Shown here: positions 18,014-27,316 of the stretch, one piece after another
Layout: each line of letters opens with the position of its first letter
Numbering within the stretch: position 1 is the first letter of the stretch
Source: Duganella sp. BJB480
GTDB taxonomy: Bacteria; Pseudomonadota; Gammaproteobacteria; Burkholderiales; Burkholderiaceae_D
Assembly: GCA_003416985.1 (NCBI GenBank)
Contig: QVIN01000003.1
Span: 62,001 to 126,000, forward strand
DNA length: 64,000 nt
Direction of reading: 5' to 3'
The notes under the pieces: generated by a model
The model's input: the letters and a program-made list of their open reading frames with translations, nothing else
Databases searched by the model: none
What the model was told of the DNA's origin: nothing
Position numbers and translations under genes: made by a program

Positions 18014-19198
18014 ATGAACGCAGCCTCCCCTCCCCCTGCCGACAGCGCGGCCCTGGCCGACGAGCTGGAACAGGTGCGTGCGCGCTTCGACGCCATCGTC
18101 TCCAACACGCCGGGCCTGGTCTACCAGTTCGTACTGCACCAGGACGGCCGCGTGTCCTTCCCCTATCTGAGCGACGGCTGCCAGGCGCTGCTGGGCCTGA
18201 CGGCGGCCGAGCTGCGCGACCATCCGGACCGCTTCCTCGAGCTGATCCTGGCCGACGACCGCAAATCCTACCTGGACGCGATGCAGGCCTCGGCCAACGC
18301 GCTGTGGAGCTGGAACTGGGAGGGCCGCATCTGGGTCGACGCCTGGAAGGACGTCAAGTGGATCAACCTGCGCTGCACGCCGCACGCGCTGGCCGACGGC
18401 GCGGTGCGCTGGGACGGCATCATGACCAACATCAGCGAGAGCAAGCAGGAGCAGCTGGAGGTGCGCCACTCGCGCGCCCGCCTGGCCGAGCTGAGCGCGC
18501 ACGCCGAGCGCGTCAAGGAGCAGGAGCGCGGCCGCATCGCGCGCGAGATCCACGACGAGCTGGGCGGCAATCTGACCGCGATCAAGATGGCGGTCGCCAT
18601 GCTGGCCGCGCGCCTGGACGAGGTGGGCGATTTCCCGGCGCTGCGCGACAAGACCGACTATGTCGACGCCCTGGTCGACCGCACCATCGACGCCGTGCAC
18701 CGCATCTCGCTCGACCTGCGGCCGGCGCTGCTGGACCTGGGCCTGGCGGCGGCGCTGGAGTGGCAGGTCAAGGAATTCGAGAAGCAGACCGGCATCGCCT
18801 GCAGCTTCAACGCCAACCAGCGCGACGTCGAGCTCGACAACGACCAGGCCACCGCCCTGTTCCGCATCGCCCAGGAGGCGCTGACCAACATCGCCAAGCA
18901 CGCCGGCGCCACCCGCGTCAGCGTCAAGCTGGCGCGGCTGCGGCACCACATCAGCCTGAAGATCGGCGACAACGGCCGCGGCATCCGCCAGGCCGACCGC
19001 GCCAAGCCGGCCTCGTTCGGCCTGCGCGGCATGGCCGAGCGGGCCCGCGCGCTCGGCGGCACGCTCACCCTGAGCCACGCGGCCGGCGGCGGCACCGTGG
19101 TGTCCATCAAAATTAAGCACGAAAGCGCACGCGCGGCCCTCATCGCGGCCGCCGCCGGCGCTACAATAGCGGGTGAAAACATTTCTGCTGTGAAATAG
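18014..19198 (+). CDS. PAS-domain sensor histidine kinase (NarL-partner type)
   Basis: A 394-residue cytoplasmic histidine kinase with no membrane helix. An N-terminal PAS-like domain (about 20-145, VYQFVLHQDGRVSFPYLSDG) is followed by a HisKA_3 dimerisation domain with the phosphoacceptor H180 in REIHDELGG. An HATPase domain carries the N box (EALTNIAKHAGA) and G box (DNGRGI, FGLRGMAERA). The NarL-type response regulator encoded 23 bases downstream is the evident partner. The input signal is unknown. Confidence 0.9.
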   Translation: MNAASPPPADSAALADELEQVRARFDAIVSNTPGLVYQFVLHQDGRVSFPYLSDGCQALLGLTAAELRDHPDRFLELILADDRKSYLDAMQASANALWSWNWEGRIWVDAWKDVKWINLRCTPHALADGAVRWDGIMTNISESKQEQLEVRHSRARLAELSAHAERVKEQERGRIAREIHDELGGNLTAIKMAVAMLAARLDEVGDFPALRDKTDYVDALVDRTIDAVHRISLDLRPALLDLGLAAALEWQVKEFEKQTGIACSFNANQRDVELDNDQATALFRIAQEALTNIAKHAGATRVSVKLARLRHHISLKIGDNGRGIRQADRAKPASFGLRGMAERARALGGTLTLSHAAGGGTVVSIKIKHESARAALIAAAAGATIAGENISAVK

Positions 19199-19221
19199 CA
19201 AAAGATCAAATAGAGAGTCAC

Positions 19222-19869
19222 ATGTCAGAAAAAGCCATCATCAAGGTCTTCATCGCCGACGACCACGCCATCGTGCGGGAAGGCTTGAAACAAATCCTGG
19301 CCGAGACGCGCGACATCGTCGTGGCCGGCGAGGCCGAGAACGGCCTGGACGCCATCAAGCTGTTCCGCAAGGCCGACTGCCAGGTCATGCTGCTCGACAT
19401 CTCCATGCCCGACCGCAGCGGCATCGAGGTGCTCAAGCAGATCAAGAAGGAAAAGCCGGAGCTGGCGGTGCTGATGCTGTCCATGCACCGCGAGGACCAG
19501 TACGCGATCCGCTCGCTCAAGGCCGGCGCGGCCGGCTACCTCACCAAGCAGAGCGCGCCGCGCGAGCTGGTGACGGCGATCCGCCAGGTGGCCGGCGGGC
19601 TCAAGTACATCAGCCCGGCGCTGGCGCAGGAGCTGGCCAACCACGTCGGCGAGGACCACGAGGCGCCGCCGCACGACTGCCTGTCCGACCGCGAATACCA
19701 GACCCTGACCATGATCGCCTCCGGCAAGACGGTGGGCATGATCGCCAAGGAACTGTCGCTGTCGGTCAAGACGGTCAGCGAGTACCGGGCCCGGCTGCTG
19801 GTCAAGATGAAGCTGAAGAACAGCGCGGAACTGACCCACTATGCGATCAAGAACCAGCTGATCGAATAG
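19222..19869 (+). CDS. NarL/FixJ-family response regulator
   Basis: A 215-residue DNA-binding response regulator. The receiver domain has the acidic pocket DD (13-14), the phosphoacceptor D59 in MLLDISMPD, and a conserved lysine in GYLTKQS. The C-terminal LuxR-type helix-turn-helix includes SDREYQTLTMIASGKT and LSVKTVSEYRARLL. It is presumably phosphorylated by the kinase just upstream. The target genes cannot be told from sequence. Confidence 0.93.
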   Translation: MSEKAIIKVFIADDHAIVREGLKQILAETRDIVVAGEAENGLDAIKLFRKADCQVMLLDISMPDRSGIEVLKQIKKEKPELAVLMLSMHREDQYAIRSLKAGAAGYLTKQSAPRELVTAIRQVAGGLKYISPALAQELANHVGEDHEAPPHDCLSDREYQTLTMIASGKTVGMIAKELSLSVKTVSEYRARLLVKMKLKNSAELTHYAIKNQLIE

Positions 19870-20007
19870 GCACGGTCAGGCGCTTGCCGGAATGTCCATA
19901 CTTGATACCCTGATGAAAGCCACATTCAGCCCTTTTATTCAGGCTATGCCGACCGGGACACGCGCTTATTATGGTTTAATGAACAAACCTTTAAGAGGCA
20001 GCATCTG

Positions 20008-21597
20008 ATGTCCAGCAAATCCCCCACTCCCGAGCAGAATCCGGCCGACATCGCGCGCGAGGCGTTCAAGCGCCTGGCCGTGCGCCGCATCGCGCCGACG
20101 CCGGAAGCCTACCGCGACATCTACAACGAAATCGCCGGCATCGCCGCCGAGCCGGCCGCGGCCCCCGCCGCGCCGCTGGGCGCGGTCGATCCCGGGCCGG
20201 AATCGGTGCTCAGCCAGTTCGCCACCCGCCTGACCGAGAACAGCGGCGACCTGGCCGACTTCGGCCGCCGCTTCAACCGCGCCGTCAAGTCGCGCGACTG
20301 GGAGGGCTACGCCAAGACGCTGTCGCAGCTGGTGGAAAAGCACTTCGTCAGCCGCAAGGGCGGCATCGAGGTGGCCGGTCTGGCGCCGGAGGACGAGCAA
20401 AGCCGCACGCTGCGCGACCTGCTCAGCCGCACGCTGACCTTCGCGGTGGCGTCGCTGCTGTCGGGCGCGCCGGTGCTGGTGGCCGAGGCCGAATCGCTGG
20501 GCGCGGCCACCAAGCTGGCCCACAGCGAGGAGGCGCTGGCCGAGATCGCCGTGCGCCTCAAGCAGCTGTGCTACCAGATCGAGCTGCGCGGCGGCGACAC
20601 CGGCGAGCAGCAGGAGTTGCTGCTGCGCCTGTTCAAGCTGCTGCTGGAGAACGTCAGCGAGCTGCTCGACGACGACAGCTGGCTGCGCGGCCAGATCGAG
20701 TCGGTGCAGAACCTGATCACCGGCCCGATCGACGTGCGCGCGCTGGAGGAGGCCACGCGCAGCCTGAAGGAGGTGATCTACAAGCAGGGCCAGCTCAAGC
20801 ACAGCCTGTCGGACGTCAAGCTCACCGTCAAGAACATGATGATGACCTTCATCGACCGCCTCGGCCAGGTCGCCGCCTCGACCGGCGACTTCCACGAGAA
20901 GATCGGCGGCTATTCGGAGAAGATCAGCAAGGCCGACAACATCGCCGAGCTCAACACCATCCTCGACGAGGTGCTCAAGGAAACCCGGCTGGTGCAGAGC
21001 GAGGCCCTGAAGGCGCGCGACAAGATGGTGCTGGCGCGCCAGGAGGTGCAGGACGCCGAGAACCGCATCCACGCGCTGGAGGCCAAGCTGCAGCATTTGA
21101 GCGAGCTGGTGCGCGAAGACCAGCTGACCGGCAGCCTCAACCGCCGGGGCCTGGACGACGTGTTCGAGCGCGAGACCGCGCGCGCCGACCGCCGCGGCAC
21201 GCCGCTGTGCATCGCCATCCTCGACCTGGACGATTTCAAAAAGCTCAACGACACCTACGGCCACATCGCCGGCGACGCCGCGCTCAAGCACCTGGTCAAG
21301 ATCGTCAAGGACACGCTGCGCTCGATGGACGTGATCGCCCGCTTCGGCGGCGAGGAATTCCTGATCCTGATGCCCGAGACCACGGTCGAGGCGGCCGCGA
21401 GCACGATGACCCGCCTGCAGCGCGAGCTGACCAAGCACTTCTTCCTGCACGACAACGAGAAGGTCTTGATCACCTTCTCGGCCGGGGTGGCGCTGCGCCG
21501 TCCGAACGAGGAGCAGACCGAGCTGGTCAAGCGCGCCGACAAGGCCATGTACACCGCCAAGCAGACCGGCAAAAACCGGGTGGTGGTGGCCGACTGA
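20008..21597 (+). CDS. Diguanylate cyclase (GGDEF protein)
   Basis: A 529-residue protein with a long helical N-terminal region (about 1-365) and a C-terminal GGDEF domain that should make cyclic di-GMP from GTP. The active-site motif is GGEEF (447-451), and the allosteric inhibitory site RSMD lies at 438-441, the correct spacing for product feedback. The helical N-terminal part probably mediates dimerisation or sensing. It lies just upstream of the flagellar genes and the c-di-GMP effector gene ycgR is in the same cluster, so a role in motility control is plausible. Confidence 0.92.
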   Translation: MSSKSPTPEQNPADIAREAFKRLAVRRIAPTPEAYRDIYNEIAGIAAEPAAAPAAPLGAVDPGPESVLSQFATRLTENSGDLADFGRRFNRAVKSRDWEGYAKTLSQLVEKHFVSRKGGIEVAGLAPEDEQSRTLRDLLSRTLTFAVASLLSGAPVLVAEAESLGAATKLAHSEEALAEIAVRLKQLCYQIELRGGDTGEQQELLLRLFKLLLENVSELLDDDSWLRGQIESVQNLITGPIDVRALEEATRSLKEVIYKQGQLKHSLSDVKLTVKNMMMTFIDRLGQVAASTGDFHEKIGGYSEKISKADNIAELNTILDEVLKETRLVQSEALKARDKMVLARQEVQDAENRIHALEAKLQHLSELVREDQLTGSLNRRGLDDVFERETARADRRGTPLCIAILDLDDFKKLNDTYGHIAGDAALKHLVKIVKDTLRSMDVIARFGGEEFLILMPETTVEAAASTMTRLQRELTKHFFLHDNEKVLITFSAGVALRRPNEEQTELVKRADKAMYTAKQTGKNRVVVAD

Positions 21598-21623
21598 GCC
21601 CCGTTTATTGTCGATTTGATTCC

Positions 21624-21650
21624 AGCCCGGCGCCCGCCGGGCTTTTTTTT
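21624..21650 (+). terminator. Rho-independent terminator after the diguanylate cyclase gene
   Basis: AGCCCGGCG (21624-21632) pairs with CGCCGGGCT (21635-21643), followed by a run of eight T residues. Confidence 0.85.
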
Positions 21651-21687
21651 GCCCAAAAACAAGGCTGAAAAATAATTATTTTTGCCC

Positions 21688-21714
21688 TAAAGATTCCGCG
21701 AACGCGGTCGTTTA
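21688..21714 (+). promoter_or_regulatory. Candidate sigma-28 promoter of fliC
   Basis: TAAAGATT (21688-21695), 11 bases, then GTCGTTTA (21707-21714). This matches the FliA pattern TAAAGTTT-N11-GCCGATAA in the -35 box and spacing, and partly in the -10 box. The flgM promoter in this window has a similar -10 box (GCCGTTAT). Confidence 0.6.
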
Positions 21715-21897
21715 AACGGGCATAGGTAATGAACTTTAGGCCTGCCGCAGAAAATTTCCCGGCTTTTTACCCCTTAATTTTCCCATAGGGCAACCGTTAC
21801 CAGTTACAACAGCGGTTTGAATGTCTCGGAACGTGGAGACAGACCAATGGGAACTGAGCATATCGCCGAATCGAAGTATTAAGTCTGGAGAAACATC
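21715..21897 (+). promoter_or_regulatory. Long 5' leader of the flagellin mRNA
   Basis: The interval between the cyclase gene and fliC (21598-21897) holds a terminator, the candidate promoter and this leader of roughly 180 bases; no small ORF stands out. Four GGA motifs occur at 21828, 21835, 21850 and 21887, the last inside the ribosome binding site (TGGAG). Clustered GGA motifs are what the translational repressor CsrA binds in other flagellin leaders, so similar control is possible here. Confidence 0.4.
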
Positions 21898-23478
21898 ATG
21901 GCACAAGTCATTAACACTAATATTGCATCGCTGAATTCGCAACGTAACCTGACCACGTCGCAAGCCTCGCTGTCGACTTCCCTGCAACGCCTGTCTTCCG
22001 GTTTGCGCATCAACAGCGCAAAAGACGACGCCGCCGGCCTGGCGATTTCCGAGCGCTTCACCTCGCAAATTCGCGGCAATACCACGGCTGCACGTAACGC
22101 CAACGACGGCATCTCGCTGGCGCAAACGGCCGAGGGTGGCTTGAGCACCGCAGGCGATCTGCTGCAGCGTATCCGCGAGCTGGCAGTCCAGTCCGCCAAC
22201 GGCACCAACTCGGATTCGGACCGCAAGTCGATCCAGAACGAGGTGTCGGCACTGTCGGGTGAGCTTGATCGCGTCGCCACGTCGACCCAGTTCAACGGCC
22301 AGAACGTGCTGGACGGTTCGCTGACTTCGGCCCAGTTCCAGGTCGGCGCCAACTCGGGCCAGACCATCAACATCGGCGTGCAATCGGCCAAGGCCACCGA
22401 TATCGGCAATAACACGCTGGCTGCCAACTTCAACAATGGCGGCACACTCACGCTGTCGGACGCAACCGCCGCCGGTGCCCAGACCGCCGGTCATCTGGCC
22501 AATAACCAAGCTGCCGACACCCTGAATCTCACCTCCGGTAGCGGCATTGCTACCAATGTCAGCATTGCCGCCGGCGACTCCGCCAAAAAGATCGCAGCCA
22601 GCGTCAACGCATTGTCGAATCAGAGCGGTGTCAGCGCGACGGCCAGCACCAGCGCTACCATCTCCGGCTTGACCGCCGCAGGCGTCGGCGATGGCTCGCT
22701 GCAATTCTCCTTGCGCGGCGACAACTCGCTGGAAAATGATCCCAACTCGACCGCCGTCACCATCTCGGCCAAGGTCAAGGGTGGCGACCTGTCGGCAGTA
22801 GCGCAGGCGGTCAATGCCCAATCCGGCACCACCGGCATTTCGGCCAGCATCAAGACCAACAGCTCCACCGGCGTCAAGGAATTGCAGCTGACCAATGCGT
22901 CCGGTGCCGACATCGAGATCCTCAACACCAACGCCGCCAGCGACGACCTGCTGTCCAAAGGCACCACCAACATCCGTGGCACCGACCAGCCAGCCGTGGG
23001 CAGCACCGCTGCCCAAGTAGCAAGCAACACGGCTGGGTTTGCCAAAGACACCGCCGTAACTGTTGGCGGCAAACTGAACTTCTCGTCCGACACCGGCTTC
23101 ACCATCGCCTCGACGGCCGGCACCGCGACCATCGTCAACGGTGCCACCGGTTCGGACCTGCAATCGGTAGCCAAGGTAGACGTGTCGACCGTGGACGGCG
23201 CCAACAAGGCCCTGAAAACCATTGACTCGGCCCTGAACCAGATCAACAGCAACCGCGCTGCACTGGGTGCGATCCAGAACCGTTTCGCTTCGACCATCTC
23301 GAACCTGAACACGACGACGGAGAACTTGTCCGCTTCGCGTAGCCGGATTCAAGATACCGACTTCGCGTCGGAAACGGCCAACCTGACCCGCGGCCAGATC
23401 CTGCAACAAGCCGGTACCGCCATCCTGGCCCAGGCCAACTCGCTGCCGAACGGCGTGCTGTCCCTGCTGCGTGGCTAA
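21898..23478 (+). CDS. fliC: Flagellin
   Basis: The filament subunit, 526 residues. The N-terminal D0/D1 region (MAQVINTNIASLNSQRNL, SSGLRINSAKDDAAGLAISERF) and C-terminal region (about 440-526, ending LPNGVLSLLRG) are strongly conserved. They form the coiled-coil core of the filament and the export signal. The central part (about 165-420) is Ala/Ser/Thr/Gly-rich, low in aromatics, and forms the variable surface. It is a single copy in this window, with its own promoter and terminator, and is followed by flaG and fliD. Confidence 0.97.
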   Translation: MAQVINTNIASLNSQRNLTTSQASLSTSLQRLSSGLRINSAKDDAAGLAISERFTSQIRGNTTAARNANDGISLAQTAEGGLSTAGDLLQRIRELAVQSANGTNSDSDRKSIQNEVSALSGELDRVATSTQFNGQNVLDGSLTSAQFQVGANSGQTINIGVQSAKATDIGNNTLAANFNNGGTLTLSDATAAGAQTAGHLANNQAADTLNLTSGSGIATNVSIAAGDSAKKIAASVNALSNQSGVSATASTSATISGLTAAGVGDGSLQFSLRGDNSLENDPNSTAVTISAKVKGGDLSAVAQAVNAQSGTTGISASIKTNSSTGVKELQLTNASGADIEILNTNAASDDLLSKGTTNIRGTDQPAVGSTAAQVASNTAGFAKDTAVTVGGKLNFSSDTGFTIASTAGTATIVNGATGSDLQSVAKVDVSTVDGANKALKTIDSALNQINSNRAALGAIQNRFASTISNLNTTTENLSASRSRIQDTDFASETANLTRGQILQQAGTAILAQANSLPNGVLSLLRG

Positions 23479-23521
23479 AATCCGGGGAAGGATTGACCCG
23501 ACAAGGTCACCCTGACTAGGT

Positions 23522-23553
23522 TCCCCGGCTGATTTATTCAGTCGGGGATTTTT
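23522..23553 (+). terminator. Terminator after fliC
   Basis: TCCCCGGCTGA (from 23522) pairs with TCAGTCGGGGA (to 23549) with one G-T wobble and a short loop, followed by a T tract. It should isolate the abundant flagellin transcript from flaG. Confidence 0.75.
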
Positions 23554-23568
23554 CACAAAGGAAGCATC

Positions 23569-23958
23569 ATGACTATCGATACCATCGGCTCGGCCACCCA
23601 GGCCCGCCCAGTAGACCGCCCGGCCAACGCCGCTGGCGGCGATGTCGCTGCGCAGGGCGCCGTGCGCGCGCCGGCCACTGCCGTGGAAACGGCGGCCGCC
23701 GTCAAAGGCCCGGCCAACGTGCCGACACTGGAGCAGGTCAACCACGCCGTGTCGCAGTTGAACAAGTCGGCGCAGGCCAAGTCGCAAGGCCTGGAATTTT
23801 CGGTCGACAGCGACACCAAGCGCACTGTGGTCAAGGTGATCGACCAAACCACCAAGGAAGTGCTGCGCCAGATTCCCTCGCCTGAGGCGTTAGAAATCGC
23901 CAAATCGCTGGAGTCCAAGTCCAGCAACTCCGGCTTGCTGATCCAGCAAACCGCCTGA
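23569..23958 (+). CDS. flaG: FlaG family protein
   Basis: A 129-residue protein. The C-terminal half (about 60-122: LEFSVDSDTKRTVVKVID, EVLRQIPSPEALEIAKSL) is the FlaG domain. The first half is Ala-rich and variable. FlaG proteins influence filament length and adhesion in several genera, by an unclear mechanism. The position between fliC and fliD is the normal one. Confidence 0.9.
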   Translation: MTIDTIGSATQARPVDRPANAAGGDVAAQGAVRAPATAVETAAAVKGPANVPTLEQVNHAVSQLNKSAQAKSQGLEFSVDSDTKRTVVKVIDQTTKEVLRQIPSPEALEIAKSLESKSSNSGLLIQQTA

Positions 23959-23998
23959 AGCGGCCGCGCTTGCGCGCGCCGCTTTTTCTCCACGCATG
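23959..23998 (+). terminator. Terminator after flaG
   Basis: AGCGGC (23959-23964) and GCCGCT (23988-23993) flank a GC-rich inner stem and are followed by a T tract. Confidence 0.65.
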
Positions 23999-24095
23999 GC
24001 ATCCTGACACTGGGAGCGCCTGTCCACTGCCCCGTCACATCCTCTCCGCTGCCCGTTTTTTCAGCTTTGCCTGAACTGGCAGGTATTCTCCCCTC

Positions 24096-24122
24096 TCAAG
24101 TCCGGTTTGATTCTGCCGATAT
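24096..24122 (+). promoter_or_regulatory. Candidate sigma-28 promoter of fliD-fliS-fliT
   Basis: TCAAGTCC (24096-24103), 11 bases, then GCCGATAT (24115-24122). The -10 element matches the FliA consensus GCCGATAA in seven of eight positions and the spacing is exact. It lies 34 bases before the fliD start. Confidence 0.65.
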
Positions 24123-24156
24123 TGTCTTATATTATTGTTTTACTTAGGAGCACATC

Positions 24157-26847
24157 GTGGGCATCTCTTCAGCGGGCATCGGATCTGGCCTCAAAGTCGA
24201 CGACATCGTCAGCAAGCTGATGGCGGTTGAGTCGCAGCCACTGGCAGATTACGACAAAAAGTCGGCCAGTTACCTGTCCCAGGTGTCCGCGTTCGGCAAT
24301 CTGTCTGGCGCGCTGGGCAGCTTCCAGGGGGTGCTGTCGGGACTGACCTCAGTGTCGAGCTTCCAGACACTGGTGAGCACCCCCAGCGATGCCACCGTGA
24401 TGACCGCCACCGCGAGCAGCACCGCGCAGCCAGGTACGTATCGCGTCAACATCAACCAGCTCGCGCAGGCCCAGACGCTGGCCTCCGGCGGCTACAAAAC
24501 CACCACGGCAGCGATTGGCCTAGGGGCCAAGACCACGATCAACTTCTCGCTCGGCACCGTCAGCGGCGGCAGCTTCGGCATCACCGGTACCCAGTTGGGC
24601 GCCAGCCTGTCGAGCGGCGGCCTGTCTCCGGGCTCGCTGAGCATCAACAACACCGTCATCGCTAGCGACGGCACCACCCGCAGCGCGCGCTTGCTGGCCG
24701 ACGCCATCAACGCCAAGAGCACCACCACCGGCGTCTCCGCCAAGGCCGCGCCCACCGTCACCAACGCCGCGCTGTTCGGCGCCGCCGGCGCTTCCACTTT
24801 CGGCAATATCGATACCAGCGCCGGCGGCACCTATGCGCTGACCGTCGGTGGCGTGGAAATCGCCGCCCAGGCGACCGGCGTCGCCGGCGGCGGCGCAGGA
24901 GGGGTCAGCGCCGCCTCGATCGATGCGGCGCTAACCGGCAACACCGCCGTCACCCGCGCGCTGGCCGACGCCAACATCACCGTCACCGGCACCGCCGCCG
25001 CCGGCACGCTGCAGTTCACCAACGCCGACGGCAGCAACATCGCCATCGCCGAGGCCGTGACCGGCTCCGTCACCGGCGGCATCGGCAACAGCGGCACGGC
25101 CAATATCGGCTCCAGCACAACGGCAGTCGGCTCGATCTCGCTGGTCTCGGCCGACGGCAGCCCGATCACCATCGGCGGCACCAATCCGGCCGGCGCCGGC
25201 TTGACGGCCGGCGTCGGCGGTGCCTACCTGGGCGCCAGCTTCACCGCCGATTCGACGCGTACCAGTGGCAACATCGTCATTGACAGCAGCAACAATACGC
25301 TGCAGGGCATCATGGCCGCGATCAACAAGGGCGGCTTCGGCGTCACCGCGAGCATCGTCTCGGACGGCTCCACGGGCACCAACGCCACCCCCAACCATCT
25401 GATCCTGACCTCGACCGCGACAGGCGTCACCTCGACCATGAAGATCACGCTGGCCGGGTCCGGCGGCAATCCACCGGACCCTGATCTGGTCTCGTTGCTG
25501 GGCTACGATCCGGGCGGCGTGCAGAACCTGAGCCAAAAATCGGCAGCGGCCGATACGCTGGCCACTGTAAATGGCATTGCCGTCACCAGCTCCAGCACCA
25601 GCATCGGCGGTGCGATCGCCGGCGTCAGTATCAGCGCGCTCAAGGTCGGCAGCTCGACGCTGTCGGTGAGCAAAGACAGCGGTTCCCTCACAACTGCGGT
25701 CAGCGGTTTTGTCAAGGCGTACAACGACTTGACCAACCAGATCAAGCAGTTGGGCGGTTACGATCCCGATACCAAGACCGGCGGCCCACTGCTGGGCGAT
25801 CCGACCCTGCGCAATCTGCAAGCCTCGATCCGACGCCAGCTCGGTACCTCGATCACCGGGCTGCAAGGCACCAGCCTGACCAATCTGTCGCAGATCGGCA
25901 TCTCGTTCCAGAAAGACGGCTCGCTGACGTTGGACAATTCCAAGCTGCAAAAGGCCATCACCAATAACTTCAATGACATCGCCGGCCTGTTCGCGGCGGT
26001 TGGCCATGGCAGCGATCCCGATGTCAAGTTTGCCAGTTCCGGCACCAATACCAAGGCCGGCGACTATTCGATCAACATCACCCAACTGGCAACGCAGGGC
26101 ACGCTGCAGGGCACTAATGCGCTGCCGGCCGAAACCGTGATCGATGCGGACACCACCTGGACCGTGACGCTGAACGACACCTCGCCGCCGACGCTGGCCA
26201 ACACCGCCACCATCTCCCTGCCGGCCGGCAGCTACAATCCCAGCCAGCTGGCCACATTGCTGCAATCGTCGATCAACGGCGTCAGCGCGTTTTCCAACGC
26301 CGGCGCCACCGTTACTGCCACCGTCGGTGACGACGGCAAGCTCAAGCTCGCCTCGACCAATTATGGTTCGAAGTCGAACATCCATATCGCCACGGCTACC
26401 GGCACCGATATTTCGGCCGTCTTCGGCACCGGCACCTCAGTCGATGGCCTGGACGTGGCCGGCACTATCGGCGGCTACACCGCCACCGGCAGCGGCCAGA
26501 CCCTGACCGGCTCACCAGGAGCACCGGTCGACGGCCTGAAGCTGACCATCACCGGCGACGCCGTCGGTTCACGCGGCAGTTTCGGCTTCTCCCAAGGCTA
26601 CGCCTACCAGCTCAACTCGCTGGCGGCCGGCTACCTGGGCGCCAAGGGCGCGATCACCAGCCGCACCACCGGTCTGAACAATTCAGTCAAAGACATCGCC
26701 AAGCAGAAGGACGCGTTCGCCTCCCGCCTGACCGATATCGAAGCGCGCTACCGCGCGCAGTACACGGCGCTCGACACCTCGATCGCCAGCATGAATACCA
26801 CCGCGTCATTCTTGACGCAACAGTTCGCGGCCATGGCCAAGCAATAG
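24157..26847 (+). CDS. fliD: Flagellar filament cap protein FliD
   Basis: Caps the filament and folds incoming flagellin. The N-terminus (GISSAGIGSGLKVDDIVSKL) and C-terminus (helical, QYTALDTSIASMNTTASFL) are the conserved D0/D1 parts. At 896 residues it is clearly longer than most FliD proteins (roughly 450-700). A motif PGTYRVNINQLA near residue 92 recurs as AGDYSINITQLA near residue 632, suggesting internal duplication of a cap domain. The long middle is Gly/Ala/Thr-rich. The start is likely GTG, preceded by TAGGAG. Confidence 0.95.
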   Translation: MGISSAGIGSGLKVDDIVSKLMAVESQPLADYDKKSASYLSQVSAFGNLSGALGSFQGVLSGLTSVSSFQTLVSTPSDATVMTATASSTAQPGTYRVNINQLAQAQTLASGGYKTTTAAIGLGAKTTINFSLGTVSGGSFGITGTQLGASLSSGGLSPGSLSINNTVIASDGTTRSARLLADAINAKSTTTGVSAKAAPTVTNAALFGAAGASTFGNIDTSAGGTYALTVGGVEIAAQATGVAGGGAGGVSAASIDAALTGNTAVTRALADANITVTGTAAAGTLQFTNADGSNIAIAEAVTGSVTGGIGNSGTANIGSSTTAVGSISLVSADGSPITIGGTNPAGAGLTAGVGGAYLGASFTADSTRTSGNIVIDSSNNTLQGIMAAINKGGFGVTASIVSDGSTGTNATPNHLILTSTATGVTSTMKITLAGSGGNPPDPDLVSLLGYDPGGVQNLSQKSAAADTLATVNGIAVTSSSTSIGGAIAGVSISALKVGSSTLSVSKDSGSLTTAVSGFVKAYNDLTNQIKQLGGYDPDTKTGGPLLGDPTLRNLQASIRRQLGTSITGLQGTSLTNLSQIGISFQKDGSLTLDNSKLQKAITNNFNDIAGLFAAVGHGSDPDVKFASSGTNTKAGDYSINITQLATQGTLQGTNALPAETVIDADTTWTVTLNDTSPPTLANTATISLPAGSYNPSQLATLLQSSINGVSAFSNAGATVTATVGDDGKLKLASTNYGSKSNIHIATATGTDISAVFGTGTSVDGLDVAGTIGGYTATGSGQTLTGSPGAPVDGLKLTITGDAVGSRGSFGFSQGYAYQLNSLAAGYLGAKGAITSRTTGLNNSVKDIAKQKDAFASRLTDIEARYRAQYTALDTSIASMNTTASFLTQQFAAMAKQ

Positions 26848-26875
26848 CCGCTGACGCTTTAACAGGAGACAGAGT

Positions 26876-27313
26876 ATGTTCGGATCGCGACAAACTGGCG
26901 TGCACGCCTATGCCAAGGTTGGCATGGAAACCGGCGTGGTGGCCGCCAGTCCCCACAAGCTGATCGTCATGCTGTTCGACGGCGCCCTGGTGGCGCTGAG
27001 CAGCGCGCTGAACGGCATGCGCAACGGCGACATCGGCGAGAAAGGCAAATCGATCTCCAAGGCCATCATGATCATCGACAGCGGCCTGCGCGCCGCGCTC
27101 GACAAGAAGGCCGGCGGCGACATCGCCGAAGGCCTGGACGCGCTGTACGAGTACATGAGCGCACGCCTGCTGACGGCCAACCTGAACAACGACCCGGCGA
27201 TCCTGGAGGAAGTGCAGCGCCTGCTCACCGAGTTGCGCGACGCCTGGAACGCGATCGCCGACACTCCCGCCGCCACCGGCATCCGCCCCACCACCAATCT
27301 CGCGAGCGCCTGA
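26876..27313 (+). CDS. fliS: Flagellin chaperone FliS
   Basis: A 145-residue, mainly helical export chaperone that binds the flagellin C-terminus and prevents premature polymerisation. The signature (HAYAKVGMETGVVAASPHKL, IVMLFDGAL) lies at the N-terminus, and LNNDPAILEEVQRLLTELRDAW near the C-terminus is also typical. It sits between fliD and fliT, four bases from the latter, in a probable fliDST operon. Confidence 0.95.
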   Translation: MFGSRQTGVHAYAKVGMETGVVAASPHKLIVMLFDGALVALSSALNGMRNGDIGEKGKSISKAIMIIDSGLRAALDKKAGGDIAEGLDALYEYMSARLLTANLNNDPAILEEVQRLLTELRDAWNAIADTPAATGIRPTTNLASA

Positions 27314-27316
27314 TTC

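Noticed and set aside
17986-19201. Minus-strand frame opposite the histidine kinase gene
   Set aside because: It reads as Val/Ala/Gln-rich GC-codon shadow without any domain, while the plus frame has all kinase boxes.
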